DNA from: JAYSRU01 sp043720875
Lineage (GTDB): Bacteria; Bacteroidota; Bacteroidia; Flavobacteriales_D; Crocinitomicaceae
DNA: 64,000 bases
Reading direction: 5' to 3'
Assembly: GCA_043720875.1 (NCBI GenBank)
Contig: JAYSRU010000196.1
Span: forward strand, 1 to 64,000
Shown here: piece after piece, positions 8,683 to 18,279 of the stretch
How positions within the stretch are numbered: position 1 is the stretch's first letter
How the letters are laid out: every line of letters starts with the position of its first letter
Position numbers and translations under genes: made by a program
Notes under the pieces: model-generated
What the model was told of the DNA's origin: nothing
The model's database searches: none
Seen by the model: the letters and a program-made list of their open reading frames with translations, nothing else

Positions 8683-8708
8683 AAAAAAACCTCTCAAGTT
8701 GTGAGAGG
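8683..8708 (-). terminator. Rho-independent terminator of pdhA-pdhC
   Basis: The inverted repeat CCTCTCA (8690..8696) / TGAGAGG (8702..8708) has a five-base loop. On the minus strand it is followed by a run of seven T. It lies 23 bases past the pdhC stop. Confidence 0.75.
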
Positions 8709-8731
8709 TTTTTAGCTTATTGTTTTAATAC

Positions 8732-9979
8732 TTATACAAGCAGAGTTACTGGGTTTTCCATGTACGCTTTAAACGTATTCAAAAATGAAGCGCCAGACGC
8801 ACCATCTACAACCCTATGGTCACAACTTAATGTGACTTTCATAATGTTTCCTGGAACAACTGCACCGTTCTTAACTACGGGCACATTTTGAATACCACCA
8901 ACAGCTAAAATACAGCTGTCTGGAGTGTTAATTATTGCAGTAAATTCATCTATACCAAACATACCTAGGTTAGAAATTGTAAATGTATTTCCCTCCCAAT
9001 CAGCTGGTTGTAATTTTTTATCTTTGGCTTTCTGTGCATACTCACGTACTTCACTTCCAATTTGTGCTAAACCTTTTGTATCTGCAAAACGAACAACAGG
9101 AACCAACAAACCATCAGGAACGGCAACCGCTACTCCAATATGTACGTGTTCATTTGTTCTAATAAAGTCACCTCTCCATGAAGAGTTTACAGTTGGGTGC
9201 TTGCGCAACGCCATCGCAACTGACTTAACTACCATGTCGTTGAAAGAAATTTTCACTCCTGGTGTATCGTTCATCATTTTACGAGCAGCCATTGCATTCT
9301 CCATATCAATAGATACGGTCAAATAGAAATGAGGTGCAGTAAATTTAGATTCAGCCAAACGTCGTGCAATTGTTTTACGCATTTGTGAAACGCTCTCATC
9401 TGCAAATGATTCAACACCCGTACTTACAGCATAACGAACTGGAGCAGCACTTCCTGTGTAAGGCACATAATGTTCAACGTCACGTTTTACAATTCTTCCA
9501 GCTTCACCCGTTCCACCAACAGCAGCAATATCGATCCCTTTTTCTTCGGCCATTTTTTTAGCTAAAGGAGATGCAATTACGCGATTTCCGTTGGTATTGT
9601 TCGGTAAAACTTGAGCAACAGGTGCTGCAACTTTAGTTTCAGCAATTGGCGCTGGAGTTGGTGTAGTAACTTGTGGTGTTGCCTCAGCTTTAGGGGCTTC
9701 CTTCGGAGCGCCTCCTGCAATCAAAGCTGTAACGTCTTCACCTTTTGCACCAATAATGGCTAAAATTTCGTTAACCGGAGCTGCACTTCCTTTTTCAACA
9801 CCAATGTATAGTAATACGCCGTCGTAAAAAGATTCAAACTCCATCGTTGCTTTATCGGTTTCAATCTCAGCGATTAATTCACCCGATTTTACCGAATCAC
9901 CTACTTTTTTGTGCCATTCTGCTACAACACCTTCAAGCATTGTATCACTTAATTTGGGCATTAATATTACTTCAGCCAT
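8732..9979 (-). CDS. pdhC: Pyruvate dehydrogenase E2, dihydrolipoamide acetyltransferase
   Basis: 415 residues. One lipoyl domain (residues 1-80) has the lipoylated lysine at Lys43 (ETDKATMEF). An Ala/Pro-rich linker (about 85-130) leads to a peripheral-subunit-binding domain (RVIASPLAKKMAEEKGIDI). The catalytic acetyltransferase domain carries His388 and Asp392 in DHRVVDG. It transfers acetyl groups from the E1 reaction to CoA. It lies 19 bases after pdhA and is closed by its own terminator. E1 beta and E3 are not in the window. Confidence 0.92.
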   Translation of the reverse strand: MAEVILMPKLSDTMLEGVVAEWHKKVGDSVKSGELIAEIETDKATMEFESFYDGVLLYIGVEKGSAAPVNEILAIIGAKGEDVTALIAGGAPKEAPKAEATPQVTTPTPAPIAETKVAAPVAQVLPNNTNGNRVIASPLAKKMAEEKGIDIAAVGGTGEAGRIVKRDVEHYVPYTGSAAPVRYAVSTGVESFADESVSQMRKTIARRLAESKFTAPHFYLTVSIDMENAMAARKMMNDTPGVKISFNDMVVKSVAMALRKHPTVNSSWRGDFIRTNEHVHIGVAVAVPDGLLVPVVRFADTKGLAQIGSEVREYAQKAKDKKLQPADWEGNTFTISNLGMFGIDEFTAIINTPDSCILAVGGIQNVPVVKNGAVVPGNIMKVTLSCDHRVVDGASGASFLNTFKAYMENPVTLLV

Positions 9980-9998
9980 TGTTGTTTATTTTCTTATT

Positions 9999-11051
9999 TT
10001 AATATTCTTTGATGAAAGGATAGTTTGGTTCAGCATACACATCTTCGTAGAGTTCGTGTGCTTCAGGATATGGAGAGTTTTCTGCAAACTCTTCAGATTC
10101 TTTTACCTCTTTTTTAACCCAATCATTGATTGCTTCTATTTCTTTAGCCGACAACCATTTATTATCTTGAATTACTTTAAGACAATGGTCAATTGGATCG
10201 TTTTCCATCCATTCAGCAACTTCTTCCTTACTTCTGTATTTTTGCGGATCAGACATTGAATGTCCTTTGTATCTGTATGTTCTGATGTCTAACAACGTTG
10301 GTCCATCTCCTCTACGTGCTCTTTCAGCAGCATTGAAAATTGCATCGTGCACAGCTTCTGGCGACATTCCATCTACAGAAAGTGAAGGCATTTCGTAACT
10401 CAAACCAATTTTAGAAAGATCTGTAACGTTGGTTGTTCTTTCTACCGACGTTCCCATTGCGTAATTATTATTTTCAATAATGTAAACAACGGGTAACTTC
10501 CATAGCATAGCTAAATTGAATGTTTCGTGAAGTGCACCTTGACGCACCGCTCCATCACCCATTGATACAAAAGCAACATTATCTGTACCTGCATATTTTT
10601 CAGCAAAAGCAACACCCGTTCCCATTGGAATTTGAGCTCCAACGATACCGTGACCGCCCATGAAATTTCTTTCTTTATCAAAAAAGTGCATTGAACCACC
10701 TTTTCCTTTAGAGCAACCAGTAGTACGCCCATAAAGTTCAGCCATTAACACACGCGGATCAGTACCTAATCCGAGTGGATGAGCATGATTTCTGTACGCT
10801 GTCATGTGAGAATCGGTCGGTCTTGAACCAGATACGGTTCCAGCAACTATTGCTTCTTGTCCAATGTAAAGGTGACAGAAACCACCAAATTTTTGTTGAA
10901 TATAAAGTTGTCCAACTTTTTCCTCAAACCTACGGATGAGTAACATGTCGGTATACCACTTAACATATTGTTCTTTAGAAAACTTTGTAGCAGAGGTATT
11001 TGCACTCTTTTTAGTTTCCTTTTTCGGTTTTGTAGCTTCTTTGGTCGCCAT
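9999..11051 (-). CDS. pdhA: Pyruvate dehydrogenase E1 component, alpha subunit
   Basis: 350 residues from ATGGCGACC. A Met eight codons earlier overlaps the -7 box (11073..11080), so it cannot be on the mRNA. After a short Lys/Ala-rich tail, the body follows E1 alpha: LLIRRFEEKVGQLY, the TPP loop GDGAVRQGALHE...ENNNYAMGT, and the phosphorylation-loop region YRYKGHSMSDP. It decarboxylates pyruvate together with E1 beta, which is not adjacent here, as is usual in Bacteroidota. First gene of the pdhA-pdhC operon. Confidence 0.92.
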   Translation of the reverse strand: MATKEATKPKKETKKSANTSATKFSKEQYVKWYTDMLLIRRFEEKVGQLYIQQKFGGFCHLYIGQEAIVAGTVSGSRPTDSHMTAYRNHAHPLGLGTDPRVLMAELYGRTTGCSKGKGGSMHFFDKERNFMGGHGIVGAQIPMGTGVAFAEKYAGTDNVAFVSMGDGAVRQGALHETFNLAMLWKLPVVYIIENNNYAMGTSVERTTNVTDLSKIGLSYEMPSLSVDGMSPEAVHDAIFNAAERARRGDGPTLLDIRTYRYKGHSMSDPQKYRSKEEVAEWMENDPIDHCLKVIQDNKWLSAKEIEAINDWVKKEVKESEEFAENSPYPEAHELYEDVYAEPNYPFIKEY

Positions 11052-11072
11052 TCGTTTTTCGATTTTGAGAGA

Positions 11073-11080
11073 CAAATGTA
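11073..11080 (-). promoter_or_regulatory. -7 box of pdhA
   Basis: The minus strand reads TACATTTG, an exact TAnnTTTG box, 21 bases upstream of the chosen ATG at 11051. It decides the start codon by excluding the upstream Met at 11075. No TTG at the standard spacing. Confidence 0.55.
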
Positions 11081-11174
11081 ACGTTTTTGTTTAAGACTGT
11101 AATGAAACTCAGATTTAAAATCATTTCTTATTTTCGCCAATGGGTATTACCTTTCCCAAATAGTTTGGCTTCGG

Positions 11175-11771
11175 TTAAAATAGTGCATCTTTCACGGCTA
11201 AAACTCGGGCAAAATATTCCCGAATTTTTGTTTTAAATCCATAGGATTTTGTAACATCTTTTGCGTTAAATCCAACAGCACTTAAACCTAGATTTTTTGC
11301 AAGATATATTGCCCGTTCGTTATGAAATTTTTGAGAAATGATGGTAATAGAATCACACTGAAAAACGTACTTTGCTCTGGCGACTGATTCATACGTACTG
11401 AATCCAGCATAATCTAGCACAATATTGGTTTCTGGAATCCCAACTTCGATTAACGCATTCTTCATATCTGCTGGTTCGTTGTAGTCTGAAGTGCCATTAT
11501 CGCCGCTCACCAAAATGTATTTTATTTTTTGGGCATTGAATAGTTGAGCAGCTGCATCTATTCTGTTATAAAAGTATTGATTTTTTTGACCACCACGGCC
11601 TGTTTTACTTGTACCCAGGAGCAATCCGACTTTATTTCGTGGAACAGCATTTAGACTTGAAAAATTATAATTTTTCGCGGTGGAAATTATACTGTAATTG
11701 GAGTAGATTAAGGCAAAAAGTGAAAAAATGAGCGTCCCTAGCAAAAAGCGCTTAATGAGTTTGTATTTCAT
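11175..11771 (-). CDS. SanA/YdcF-like DUF218 membrane protein
   Basis: 198 residues. An N-terminal membrane anchor (LIKRFLLGTLIFSLFALIY) is followed by a DUF218 domain with VGLLLGTSKTGRGG, ILVSGDNGTSDYNEP and a C-terminal IREYFARVLAVKD, all as in SanA (vancomycin-exclusion) proteins. SanA affects the envelope permeability barrier; its chemistry is not settled. It lies between the fad terminator and pdhA and is probably a single gene. Confidence 0.8.
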   Translation of the reverse strand: MKYKLIKRFLLGTLIFSLFALIYSNYSIISTAKNYNFSSLNAVPRNKVGLLLGTSKTGRGGQKNQYFYNRIDAAAQLFNAQKIKYILVSGDNGTSDYNEPADMKNALIEVGIPETNIVLDYAGFSTYESVARAKYVFQCDSITIISQKFHNERAIYLAKNLGLSAVGFNAKDVTKSYGFKTKIREYFARVLAVKDALF

Positions 11772-11832
11772 GTGGTGATAAATCTAAAAGACAAGTATAG
11801 CCCAATTAGCTTACTTATTCTTAAAAATATTC

Positions 11833-11862
11833 AAAAAAAAAAGGACCTCAAACTAAGCCCTT
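11833..11862 (-). terminator. Terminator after the acyl-CoA dehydrogenase gene
   Basis: On the minus strand AAGGGCTT pairs with AGGTCCTT (8 pairs, two of them G-T) around a six-base loop and is followed by ten T. It lies 27 bases past the stop of the acyl-CoA dehydrogenase gene and closes the fad cluster. Confidence 0.65.
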
Positions 11863-11888
11863 GTTTTCAATAGTTTCTACAGGTTCGT

Positions 11889-13670
11889 TTAAAAAGTAAA
11901 TCCGCCTTTTTCTATTGCTGTTACTGCGATTTCGTTGCGTAATTTAATGGTATTCGTTGGTTCAACTTTGCAGAATCTGCGAATTCCCATGTGCATCATT
12001 TTCAATTCATCTTCTTCCGCAACGTTGTTTATTACGTCTTTCGACGCTTTTTCAATTGTTGATGCTGCATCGTAAAACATAACTTGAACAATTTTTCCTG
12101 CAAGTTCTTTGTGTGGGCCTTCTTGCATTTTTTGCGCACGCAACAGGGATGATTCACACAGATAACAAGCATTGGCAATGTCAGAAACGGCCATTAGAAT
12201 TTCTTGCTCTTTGCTTAAGGTTTCCATTCGTTTTTGAATCGCTGTGCCAGTTACCATTAAAAGTGCTTTCTTAAAATTGGCAAGATAACTTGTTTCTTTC
12301 GCCAAGTAAGTATCTGGAATTTCTTCCATATCTGGAATAGACATCAACTCATTTGCCACTGCCATTGCTGGTCCCATTAGGTCGATCTCTCCTTTCAAAG
12401 CACGTTTCAGAATGATTTCCACCGAGAGCATTCTATTGATTTCGTTAGTTCCTTCAAAAATTCTATTGATGCGCGAATCGCGGTACGCTCTTTCCACGCT
12501 ACTTTCTGCAGAATATCCCATTCCACCATAAATCTGAACAGCTTCATCCACTACAAAATCTAAGGCTTCTGATCCTGCAACTTTAAGTAAGGCGCATTCT
12601 GCTGCAAATTCCTCAATTCCTTTTAAATAGGCACGTTGCGGTGCTATCCCATCTATTATTTGATTCGCAATGGTGTCTTCAATATTTTTCCCAACGCGGT
12701 AAGTTGCACTTTCTACAGCGAAAGTTTTTATGGTCATTTCGCCAATTTTTGAACGAATTGCTCCATATTTTGAAATTTGTCTTCCAAATTGTTGACGTTC
12801 ATTCGCGTATTTTACAGCATCTTTCATTGCTTCTTTACAACCGCCAAGCACTCCGGCTGCAAGTTTAATACGACCGATATTTAAGATGTTTAATGCAATT
12901 TTAAATCCTTCACCTCTGCCGGCTAACATATTTTCTATCGGAACTTTTACATCATTAAAGAAAACTTGTCGCGTTGAGGATCCTTTAATACCCATCTTTT
13001 TTTCTTCCGGATTCAATGAAATACCTTCACTTTGTGCATCAACAATAAACGCAGTCAGGTTATCATCTCCATCTATTTTTGCGAAAACGGTAAATACGTT
13101 GGCAAATCCACCATTGGTGATCCACATTTTTTGCCCAGTGATGTTGTAGTGTTTTCCATCAGCCGTTAGTGTTGCTTTAGTTTTTCCAGAATTCGCGTCA
13201 GATCCTGATCCAGGTTCGGTTAGACAATATGCTCCTTTCCATTCACCACTGGCCAATTTTGGAACATATTTTTGTCGCAGTTCTTCTGATCCATAATACA
13301 AACATGGTAATGTACCAATTCCAGTATGCGCACCATAAGCAACCGAAAATGAGTAACCTGCGCCTAGGCTTTCAGTGGCCAATAAATTGGTTGTGAAATC
13401 TGTTCCTAAACCACCTAAGTTTTCAGGAACAGAAAGACCTAATAATCCCAATGCACCAGCTTTTTCTAGCAAACTCACCATTAAACCTTCTTCCTGCTTG
13501 TCAATGCGGTCTAAGTTGGGTTGAATTTCATTCTTGATAAAATCACGGCACATTTGGGCAATCATTTTTTGTTCTTCAGTTTGATCTTCTGGTGTGAATA
13601 ATTCTTGTGGCGTACTTTGTCTAACTACAAATTCACCTCCTTTGATTGGTTTTTTTATTGAATCTTCCAT
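11889..13670 (-). CDS. Acyl-CoA dehydrogenase, long-chain type with C-terminal extension
   Basis: 593 residues, longer than the usual 380-400 of short-chain enzymes and like VLCAD-type enzymes, with an extra helical region after about residue 430. Family signatures are intact: AYCLTEPGSGSDANSGKTKA, KMWITNGGFANVF, ERQQFGRQISKYGAI and IYGGMGYSAESSVERAYRD. FEGTNEINR holds the expected catalytic Glu. It catalyses the first FAD-dependent step of beta-oxidation. It follows fadA by 92 bases that contain their own promoter-like box and a copy of the TATGCATGCCTA palindrome, so it may be a separate unit of the same regulon. Confidence 0.9.
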   Translation of the reverse strand: MEDSIKKPIKGGEFVVRQSTPQELFTPEDQTEEQKMIAQMCRDFIKNEIQPNLDRIDKQEEGLMVSLLEKAGALGLLGLSVPENLGGLGTDFTTNLLATESLGAGYSFSVAYGAHTGIGTLPCLYYGSEELRQKYVPKLASGEWKGAYCLTEPGSGSDANSGKTKATLTADGKHYNITGQKMWITNGGFANVFTVFAKIDGDDNLTAFIVDAQSEGISLNPEEKKMGIKGSSTRQVFFNDVKVPIENMLAGRGEGFKIALNILNIGRIKLAAGVLGGCKEAMKDAVKYANERQQFGRQISKYGAIRSKIGEMTIKTFAVESATYRVGKNIEDTIANQIIDGIAPQRAYLKGIEEFAAECALLKVAGSEALDFVVDEAVQIYGGMGYSAESSVERAYRDSRINRIFEGTNEINRMLSVEIILKRALKGEIDLMGPAMAVANELMSIPDMEEIPDTYLAKETSYLANFKKALLMVTGTAIQKRMETLSKEQEILMAVSDIANACYLCESSLLRAQKMQEGPHKELAGKIVQVMFYDAASTIEKASKDVINNVAEEDELKMMHMGIRRFCKVEPTNTIKLRNEIAVTAIEKGGFTF

Positions 13671-13692
13671 GATTTCTATCTATTCTATATTG

Positions 13693-13728
13693 CGAAACTA
13701 ATACAATCTTTTTAACTATGCATGCCTA
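13693..13728 (-). promoter_or_regulatory. Promoter-like box and palindromic operator upstream of acyl-CoA dehydrogenase
   Basis: The 12-mer TATGCATGCCTA (13717..13728) is a palindrome around GCATGC with one mismatched pair. On the minus strand a one-mismatch -7 box, TAGTTTCG (13693..13700), lies 16 bases downstream, so the palindrome occupies the -33 region. The same 12-mer recurs upstream of the fadB-like gene at almost the same spacing. A binding site for the neighbouring MarR protein is inferred. Confidence 0.55.
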
Positions 13729-13762
13729 GTAAAGTGTTTTATGATTTTTTTTGAAAACTTGT

Positions 13763-14941
13763 TTAGTACATTTCAAAAATACCTGCTGCTCCTTGACCAG
13801 AACCGATACACATACTCACTAAGCCAATTTTTTGTTGTCTTTTTTGTAATTCATGCATCAATTGAACGGAAAGTTTAGCGCCTGAACATCCAAGGGGATG
13901 GCCTAGAGCGATTGCACCACCGTTCACGTTTACAATGTCAGTATTCAATTCTAACTTTCTGCATACAGCCAAGGCTTGAGATGCGAAAGCTTCGTTAAGC
14001 TCGATCAACTGAACATCTTTTAACGTTAACCCAGCTTGCTTCAGCGCTTTTGGAATTGCTTCAATTGGTCCTAATCCCATTACAGAAGGTTCAACTCCTG
14101 CAACAGCATAGGAGAGCAGATCGGCAATTGGTTCCAAACCGAGTTCTTTCATCATTTTTTCTGACATTACTAGAACGAATGCTGCTCCATCGGATGTTTG
14201 CGATGAATTACCAGCGGTAACACTTCCATTATTTGCAAATACTGGTTTAAGCATTCCTAATCCTTCTAGTGTACTTTGGCGTGGACCTTCATCGGTGGTT
14301 ACAGTAATAATTTTACTTTGTCGTTTTTCTTTCTCATCCAAAAAGATGGTTTCTATTGCTATCGGAGCAATTTCTGAACTGAATCTTCCCGAACTTATTG
14401 CAGCCAATGCTTTTTCATGAGATTTTAATGCAAATTCATCTTGATCCAAACGTCTAACGTCACATGTTTTAGCAACTTCTTCGGCAGTTAATCCCATACC
14501 CCAATACCAATCAGGATTGTTTTTAGCAACACGCGAATTAGGGACGATTCTCCAACCTCCCATTGCCATGGTTGACATAGATTCAACTCCGCCAGCAAGA
14601 ATGCAATCTGCCATACCGGCTTCGATTTTAGCTTTTGCGATGGCAATTGTTTCTAAACCTGATGAACAGTAACGATTGACCGTCATTCCAGGAACTTTTA
14701 CAGTATCTAGGCCCATCATGGCAATCATTCTACCAACATTTAAGCCTTGCTCCGCTTCTGGCGTTGCATTTCCAACGATCACATCGTCAATTCTATTTTT
14801 ATCTAATTGAGGCACTTGCTTCATGAGGTATTGGATCACTTGAGCCGCTAAATCATCAGGTCGTGTATTGGCAAAACTTCCTTTCCCAGCTTTGCCAACT
14901 GCAGAACGATAACCTTTTACGATGTATGCTTTTTGTTTCAT
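13763..14941 (-). CDS. fadA: Acetyl-CoA C-acyltransferase (3-ketoacyl-CoA thiolase)
   Basis: 392 residues. The nucleophile Cys92 sits in [12 protein letters not shown]. The remaining thiolase signatures are [10 protein letters not shown], the [15 protein letters not shown] block with His348, and [12 protein letters not shown] with Cys378. It cleaves 3-ketoacyl-CoA with CoA in the last step of beta-oxidation. Its start lies 12 bases after the stop of the fadB-like gene, so the two are cotranscribed, and they supply the two halves of the trifunctional reaction set. Confidence 0.92.
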   Translation of the reverse strand: MKQKAYIVKGYRSAVGKAGKGSFANTRPDDLAAQVIQYLMKQVPQLDKNRIDDVIVGNATPEAEQGLNVGRMIAMMGLDTVKVPGMTVNRYCSSGLETIAIAKAKIEAGMADCILAGGVESMSTMAMGGWRIVPNSRVAKNNPDWYWGMGLTAEEVAKTCDVRRLDQDEFALKSHEKALAAISSGRFSSEIAPIAIETIFLDEKEKRQSKIITVTTDEGPRQSTLEGLGMLKPVFANNGSVTAGNSSQTSDGAAFVLVMSEKMMKELGLEPIADLLSYAVAGVEPSVMGLGPIEAIPKALKQAGLTLKDVQLIELNEAFASQALAVCRKLELNTDIVNVNGGAIALGHPLGCSGAKLSVQLMHELQKRQQKIGLVSMCIGSGQGAAGIFEMY

Positions 14942-14953
14942 GGTCGGGAAGTA

Positions 14954-17329
14954 TTAGTTTCTTAAAATTTTACCAGTTTTTACTAGACTTTGAAGACGTT
15001 CTAAAGTCTTCTTTTCTTTACACAACTGCATAAATATGGTTCTTTCTAAATCGAGTAAATATTGTTCTGACACAGTTGTAATCGCGCTGAGGTCTCCACC
15101 AGCAAGCACAAATCCCAACTTTTCTGAAATCAATTGATCGTGTTCGGAGATGTAATTACCACTTTTCATAGAATTTGAACCAACGTAGACAATTCCTAAT
15201 GCTTCTTGTCCTAAGACCTGGATGTTTTTCTCACGAATTGGAGCAGTATATCCATTGTTAAGTAATGAACTACAGGCATCTTTAGCCCGAGAGAGCAACG
15301 CTTCTTTGTTCATCACAATTTCATCAACTCCTTGACGTAAAAAACCAAACTCAAAAGCCTCGTGTGCAGAAGTTGCAACTTTGGCTTGACCGATAGTCAA
15401 AAACTTATCTCTAAATCGATTGATACGAATATCGCCTTCTTTCATCTCATCTGATAAGCGTTTCGCAAATTCTTTTGTTCCGCCGCCTCCAGGAATAAGA
15501 CCAACTCCAAATTCAACGAGTCCCATGTACAATTCAGAATGTGCGATCACTTTGTCTGCGTGCAAACAAAATTCGCATGCTCCACCCAATGTCAAATTGA
15601 ACGGTGCAATCACTACAGGGATTGAACTGTAACGGATACGCATACTGGTATCTTGAAAGTATTTTACGGCTGCATTTAATTCATCAAATTCTTGTTCGGC
15701 TGCCATCATGAAGATCATGGCAACATTAGCTCCTGCAGAAAAATGTTGACCTTTATGTGAAATCACAAGTCCTTTGCCCGTTTCTTCTGCCAATGAAATT
15801 GCTTTATTAACACCCGCCAAAACACCTCCACCAATCGTGTTCATTTTGGTTGAAAACGACAAATTTAATACGTTATCGCCTAAGTCTTCTAGTCGGCAAT
15901 CTGCATTATTCCAAACCAACGCAGTTGCTGGAAGGGCGTCCAAATCCAACAATGCACCAGGGATTGCCTCATAGGCATTAGAAATTTGATTGTAATATTG
16001 TTTTTCACCGTTTGAGTTTTTGTAAAAACACGGATTTTCTAGCTCAGATAGTGCCTGAATCCATGGTGCGATGGTTTTATTTTCAGTAACAATTAAGGCT
16101 AAACCTTGTTGAAAACCGATTAGATCCCATGTTTCGAAAATCCCAACTTCCCATCCAAATCCAGCTTTAATTGCATCGTCAATACTAAACAATGCATCTG
16201 CTATTTCTGGAATTCTGTTGGATGCATACGCAAACAGACCTGCAAATGATTTGCGGTAAAATTGGCCAACCTCTCCTTTATCGGCTAGCAAAAACTGAAT
16301 TCGTTTTTTTGTATCTTCAATTGGCTTAGCGGCATCCAGAATCGCAAACTTTCTACGCGTTCCTTTTTCATATGCTGAAGTTTCGAAGTTTAAGCTTAAG
16401 ATTTCGCGTTCTCCGTTTTCACCTTTCAACATTTTAAAGAAACCACCTTTTGTTTTATCTCCTAATTGCTTATTTTTCATCATTTTATCGATGAAATCGG
16501 GCAATATAAATGCATCTTTTTCTTCATCTGTCGGACAAGCAAGTTGTAATCCTTTTGCAACATGTACTAAGGTGTCTAAACCTACCACATCACACGTTCG
16601 AAAGGTTGCAGATTTAGCACGACCTAAAATTGGACCCGTAAGCAAATCAATTTCACTAATTGAAAATCCAGATGATTTAGTCATATGAAATAATTGCATG
16701 ATGGAAAATATACCAACTCTGTTTGCTATAAACGCTGGTGTATCCTTGCACAAAACAGTTTTCTTGCCTAACGATTCATTCCCAAATTTGAGCAGGAATT
16801 CAGTAACCGAAGGATCGGTAAACGGAGTTGGAATTATCTCCAACAATTGTAAATACCTTGGTGGATTGAAAAAGTGCGTTCCGCAAAAATGTGTTTTAAA
16901 ATCATCCGAACGATTCTCCAACATCAAATGAATTGGAATACCAGATGTATTAGAAGTAATCAGCGCGCCAGGTTTGCGGTAGACTTCAATTTTCTCAAAA
17001 AGCTGTTGTTTAATGTCTAAACGTTCAATAACTACCTCCATGATCCAATCGCAAACTGCAATTTCTGATAGATTATCCTCGATGTTACCCGTTGTAATTC
17101 GAGAAGCAAATTTGACAGAATATAACGATGAAGGTTTTGCTTTTAGCGTTGCATTGAATGCGTCGTTTACAATTTTATTACGCATTCCTTTCGGTGAATC
17201 TTTTGTGCTGTCAGCAGCAGGGATATCCAACAAAAGCACTTCACAACCGATGTTTGCAAAATGACACGCAATGCGAGAACCCATAATTCCTGAGCCTACT
17301 ATTGCCACTTTTTTTATTGTACGAGTCAT
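14954..17329 (-). CDS. 3-Hydroxyacyl-CoA dehydrogenase / enoyl-CoA hydratase (FadN/FadB-like)
   Basis: 791 residues. The order is hydroxyacyl-CoA dehydrogenase first (NAD loop KVAIVGSGIMGSRIACHFA, residues 7-25; second half through about 390), then an enoyl-CoA hydratase domain after about 490 (VISHKGQHFSAGANVAM; FGVGLIPGGGGTKEF). This order, opposite to E. coli FadB, is that of Bacillus FadN-type enzymes. It hydrates enoyl-CoA and oxidises the product. It is first in the fad operon, 189 bases after the MarR gene. Confidence 0.88.
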   Translation of the reverse strand: MTRTIKKVAIVGSGIMGSRIACHFANIGCEVLLLDIPAADSTKDSPKGMRNKIVNDAFNATLKAKPSSLYSVKFASRITTGNIEDNLSEIAVCDWIMEVVIERLDIKQQLFEKIEVYRKPGALITSNTSGIPIHLMLENRSDDFKTHFCGTHFFNPPRYLQLLEIIPTPFTDPSVTEFLLKFGNESLGKKTVLCKDTPAFIANRVGIFSIMQLFHMTKSSGFSISEIDLLTGPILGRAKSATFRTCDVVGLDTLVHVAKGLQLACPTDEEKDAFILPDFIDKMMKNKQLGDKTKGGFFKMLKGENGEREILSLNFETSAYEKGTRRKFAILDAAKPIEDTKKRIQFLLADKGEVGQFYRKSFAGLFAYASNRIPEIADALFSIDDAIKAGFGWEVGIFETWDLIGFQQGLALIVTENKTIAPWIQALSELENPCFYKNSNGEKQYYNQISNAYEAIPGALLDLDALPATALVWNNADCRLEDLGDNVLNLSFSTKMNTIGGGVLAGVNKAISLAEETGKGLVISHKGQHFSAGANVAMIFMMAAEQEFDELNAAVKYFQDTSMRIRYSSIPVVIAPFNLTLGGACEFCLHADKVIAHSELYMGLVEFGVGLIPGGGGTKEFAKRLSDEMKEGDIRINRFRDKFLTIGQAKVATSAHEAFEFGFLRQGVDEIVMNKEALLSRAKDACSSLLNNGYTAPIREKNIQVLGQEALGIVYVGSNSMKSGNYISEHDQLISEKLGFVLAGGDLSAITTVSEQYLLDLERTIFMQLCKEKKTLERLQSLVKTGKILRN

Positions 17330-17396
17330 GTGAATTTGTATGAATTATTTTTTGTTTCTGAGGGCTGTAATCAGCTTTAGAATCGTTATTTTAAAA

Positions 17397-17431
17397 TAAA
17401 GATATGCAATTTTTATTAATATGCATGCCTA
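17397..17431 (-). promoter_or_regulatory. Promoter-like box and palindromic operator upstream of the fadB-like gene
   Basis: TATGCATGCCTA (17420..17431) repeats exactly the 12-mer found upstream of the acyl-CoA dehydrogenase gene. On the minus strand TATCTTTA (17397..17404), one mismatch from TAnnTTTG, lies 15 bases downstream of it. The match continues past the 12-mer as A/G-TA. Position over the -33 region suits a MarR-type repressor or activator. Confidence 0.55.
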
Positions 17432-17518
17432 ATATATAAAAAATATTTATTTCCTTTGAATGTTCCACAAACTAACGTTGAATATGCTTATTTATTTGAG
17501 GATAAGAAGGGTGTTATG

Positions 17519-17977
17519 TTACTTTTGTTTTGCATTTAGTTTCTTAAGGTCATCTTCCACGATGCCATCCAATTTTTCTAGCACCTCAAAAAATGTTTTC
17601 AATTTACCTTGAGCGATTTTTGATTTTACTTTCACGTTAAAATCTACTACAATTGCCTTTGCATTTTTTCGTTGTAGAATTCCTTTTTCGGTCAAAAACA
17701 CCAAAACTTTTCTTTTGTCAATCAAATCTTCAACTCTATAAATGAGGCCCGTTTCTTCCATTAATTTTAGTGTGCGTGAAAGGCTCGTGGGCTCCATTCC
17801 CATATTGGGTCCAATTTGCGTGCTAGGTGTTCCTGTTTTATCAATAATCAATAGAATAAAACCAATCGACAATGTCAAATCATTTTCAATAGCCTTTTGG
17901 TTGTAGAGTCTTGAAAGTTTTAGCCAAATTTGGCGGATGTTAAAATCTATGTTCTGATTATTGTAAAGATCGTGCAT
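17519..17977 (-). CDS. MarR family transcriptional regulator of the fad cluster
   Basis: 152 residues from MHDLYNNQNIDFNIRQIW; a 48-codon extension of the open frame upstream does not look like protein and is dropped. The winged helix is visible as NDLTLSIGFILLIIDKTG, GMEPTSLSRTLKLMEETGLI and the wing VEDLIDKRKVLVFLTEKG. MarR proteins act as dimers on palindromes and respond to small ligands, in fad systems often acyl-CoAs. The gene lies just upstream of the fadB-like gene in the same direction, and a repeated palindrome stands before both fad units. Acyl-CoA control is inference. Confidence 0.85.
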   Translation of the reverse strand: MHDLYNNQNIDFNIRQIWLKLSRLYNQKAIENDLTLSIGFILLIIDKTGTPSTQIGPNMGMEPTSLSRTLKLMEETGLIYRVEDLIDKRKVLVFLTEKGILQRKNAKAIVVDFNVKVKSKIAQGKLKTFFEVLEKLDGIVEDDLKKLNAKQK

Positions 17978-18279
17978 TCTAATTTGTATTTGTTCTGTAG
18001 GTAGACTTAATACAGTAAAGTCAACCGCATACTTCTGTTTTCCTCCGCTAAATAATCTAATAATCTTGAATAATACAAGGCTTAAGTAAAGTATTTTTAA
18101 GTCTAAAAATGTATCGAACAAAATTTTGACAGTAAATCACCGAATTCAGTATGGTTTATGCTTTTCTCTGAGCAGATTGCTTTTCTATTTTGAACAAGCT
18201 TCTAATTAATTGTGAAAAATAGTTGTGATAAAAGCTTGAATTTCAGCGCGAAGTTAGCGATCATACTAAATCCCCCCCC
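17978..18279. other. Intergenic stretch between the MarR gene and the acidic protein gene
   Basis: About 300 bases without a credible gene. The MarR frame stays open up to 18121 but the residues there look random. I see no TAnnTTTG box on the minus strand, no clear terminator and no copy of the TATGCATGCCTA palindrome. A run of eight C at 18273..18280 abuts the stop of the next gene. Confidence 0.5.

Noticed and set aside
11052..11075. Upstream Met for pdhA
   Set aside because: It overlaps the -7 box and cannot be transcribed from that promoter.
17978..18121. N-terminal extension of the MarR gene
   Set aside because: The residues are hydrophobic and random-looking, and MarR proteins begin near the chosen Met. 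Length also fits without it.
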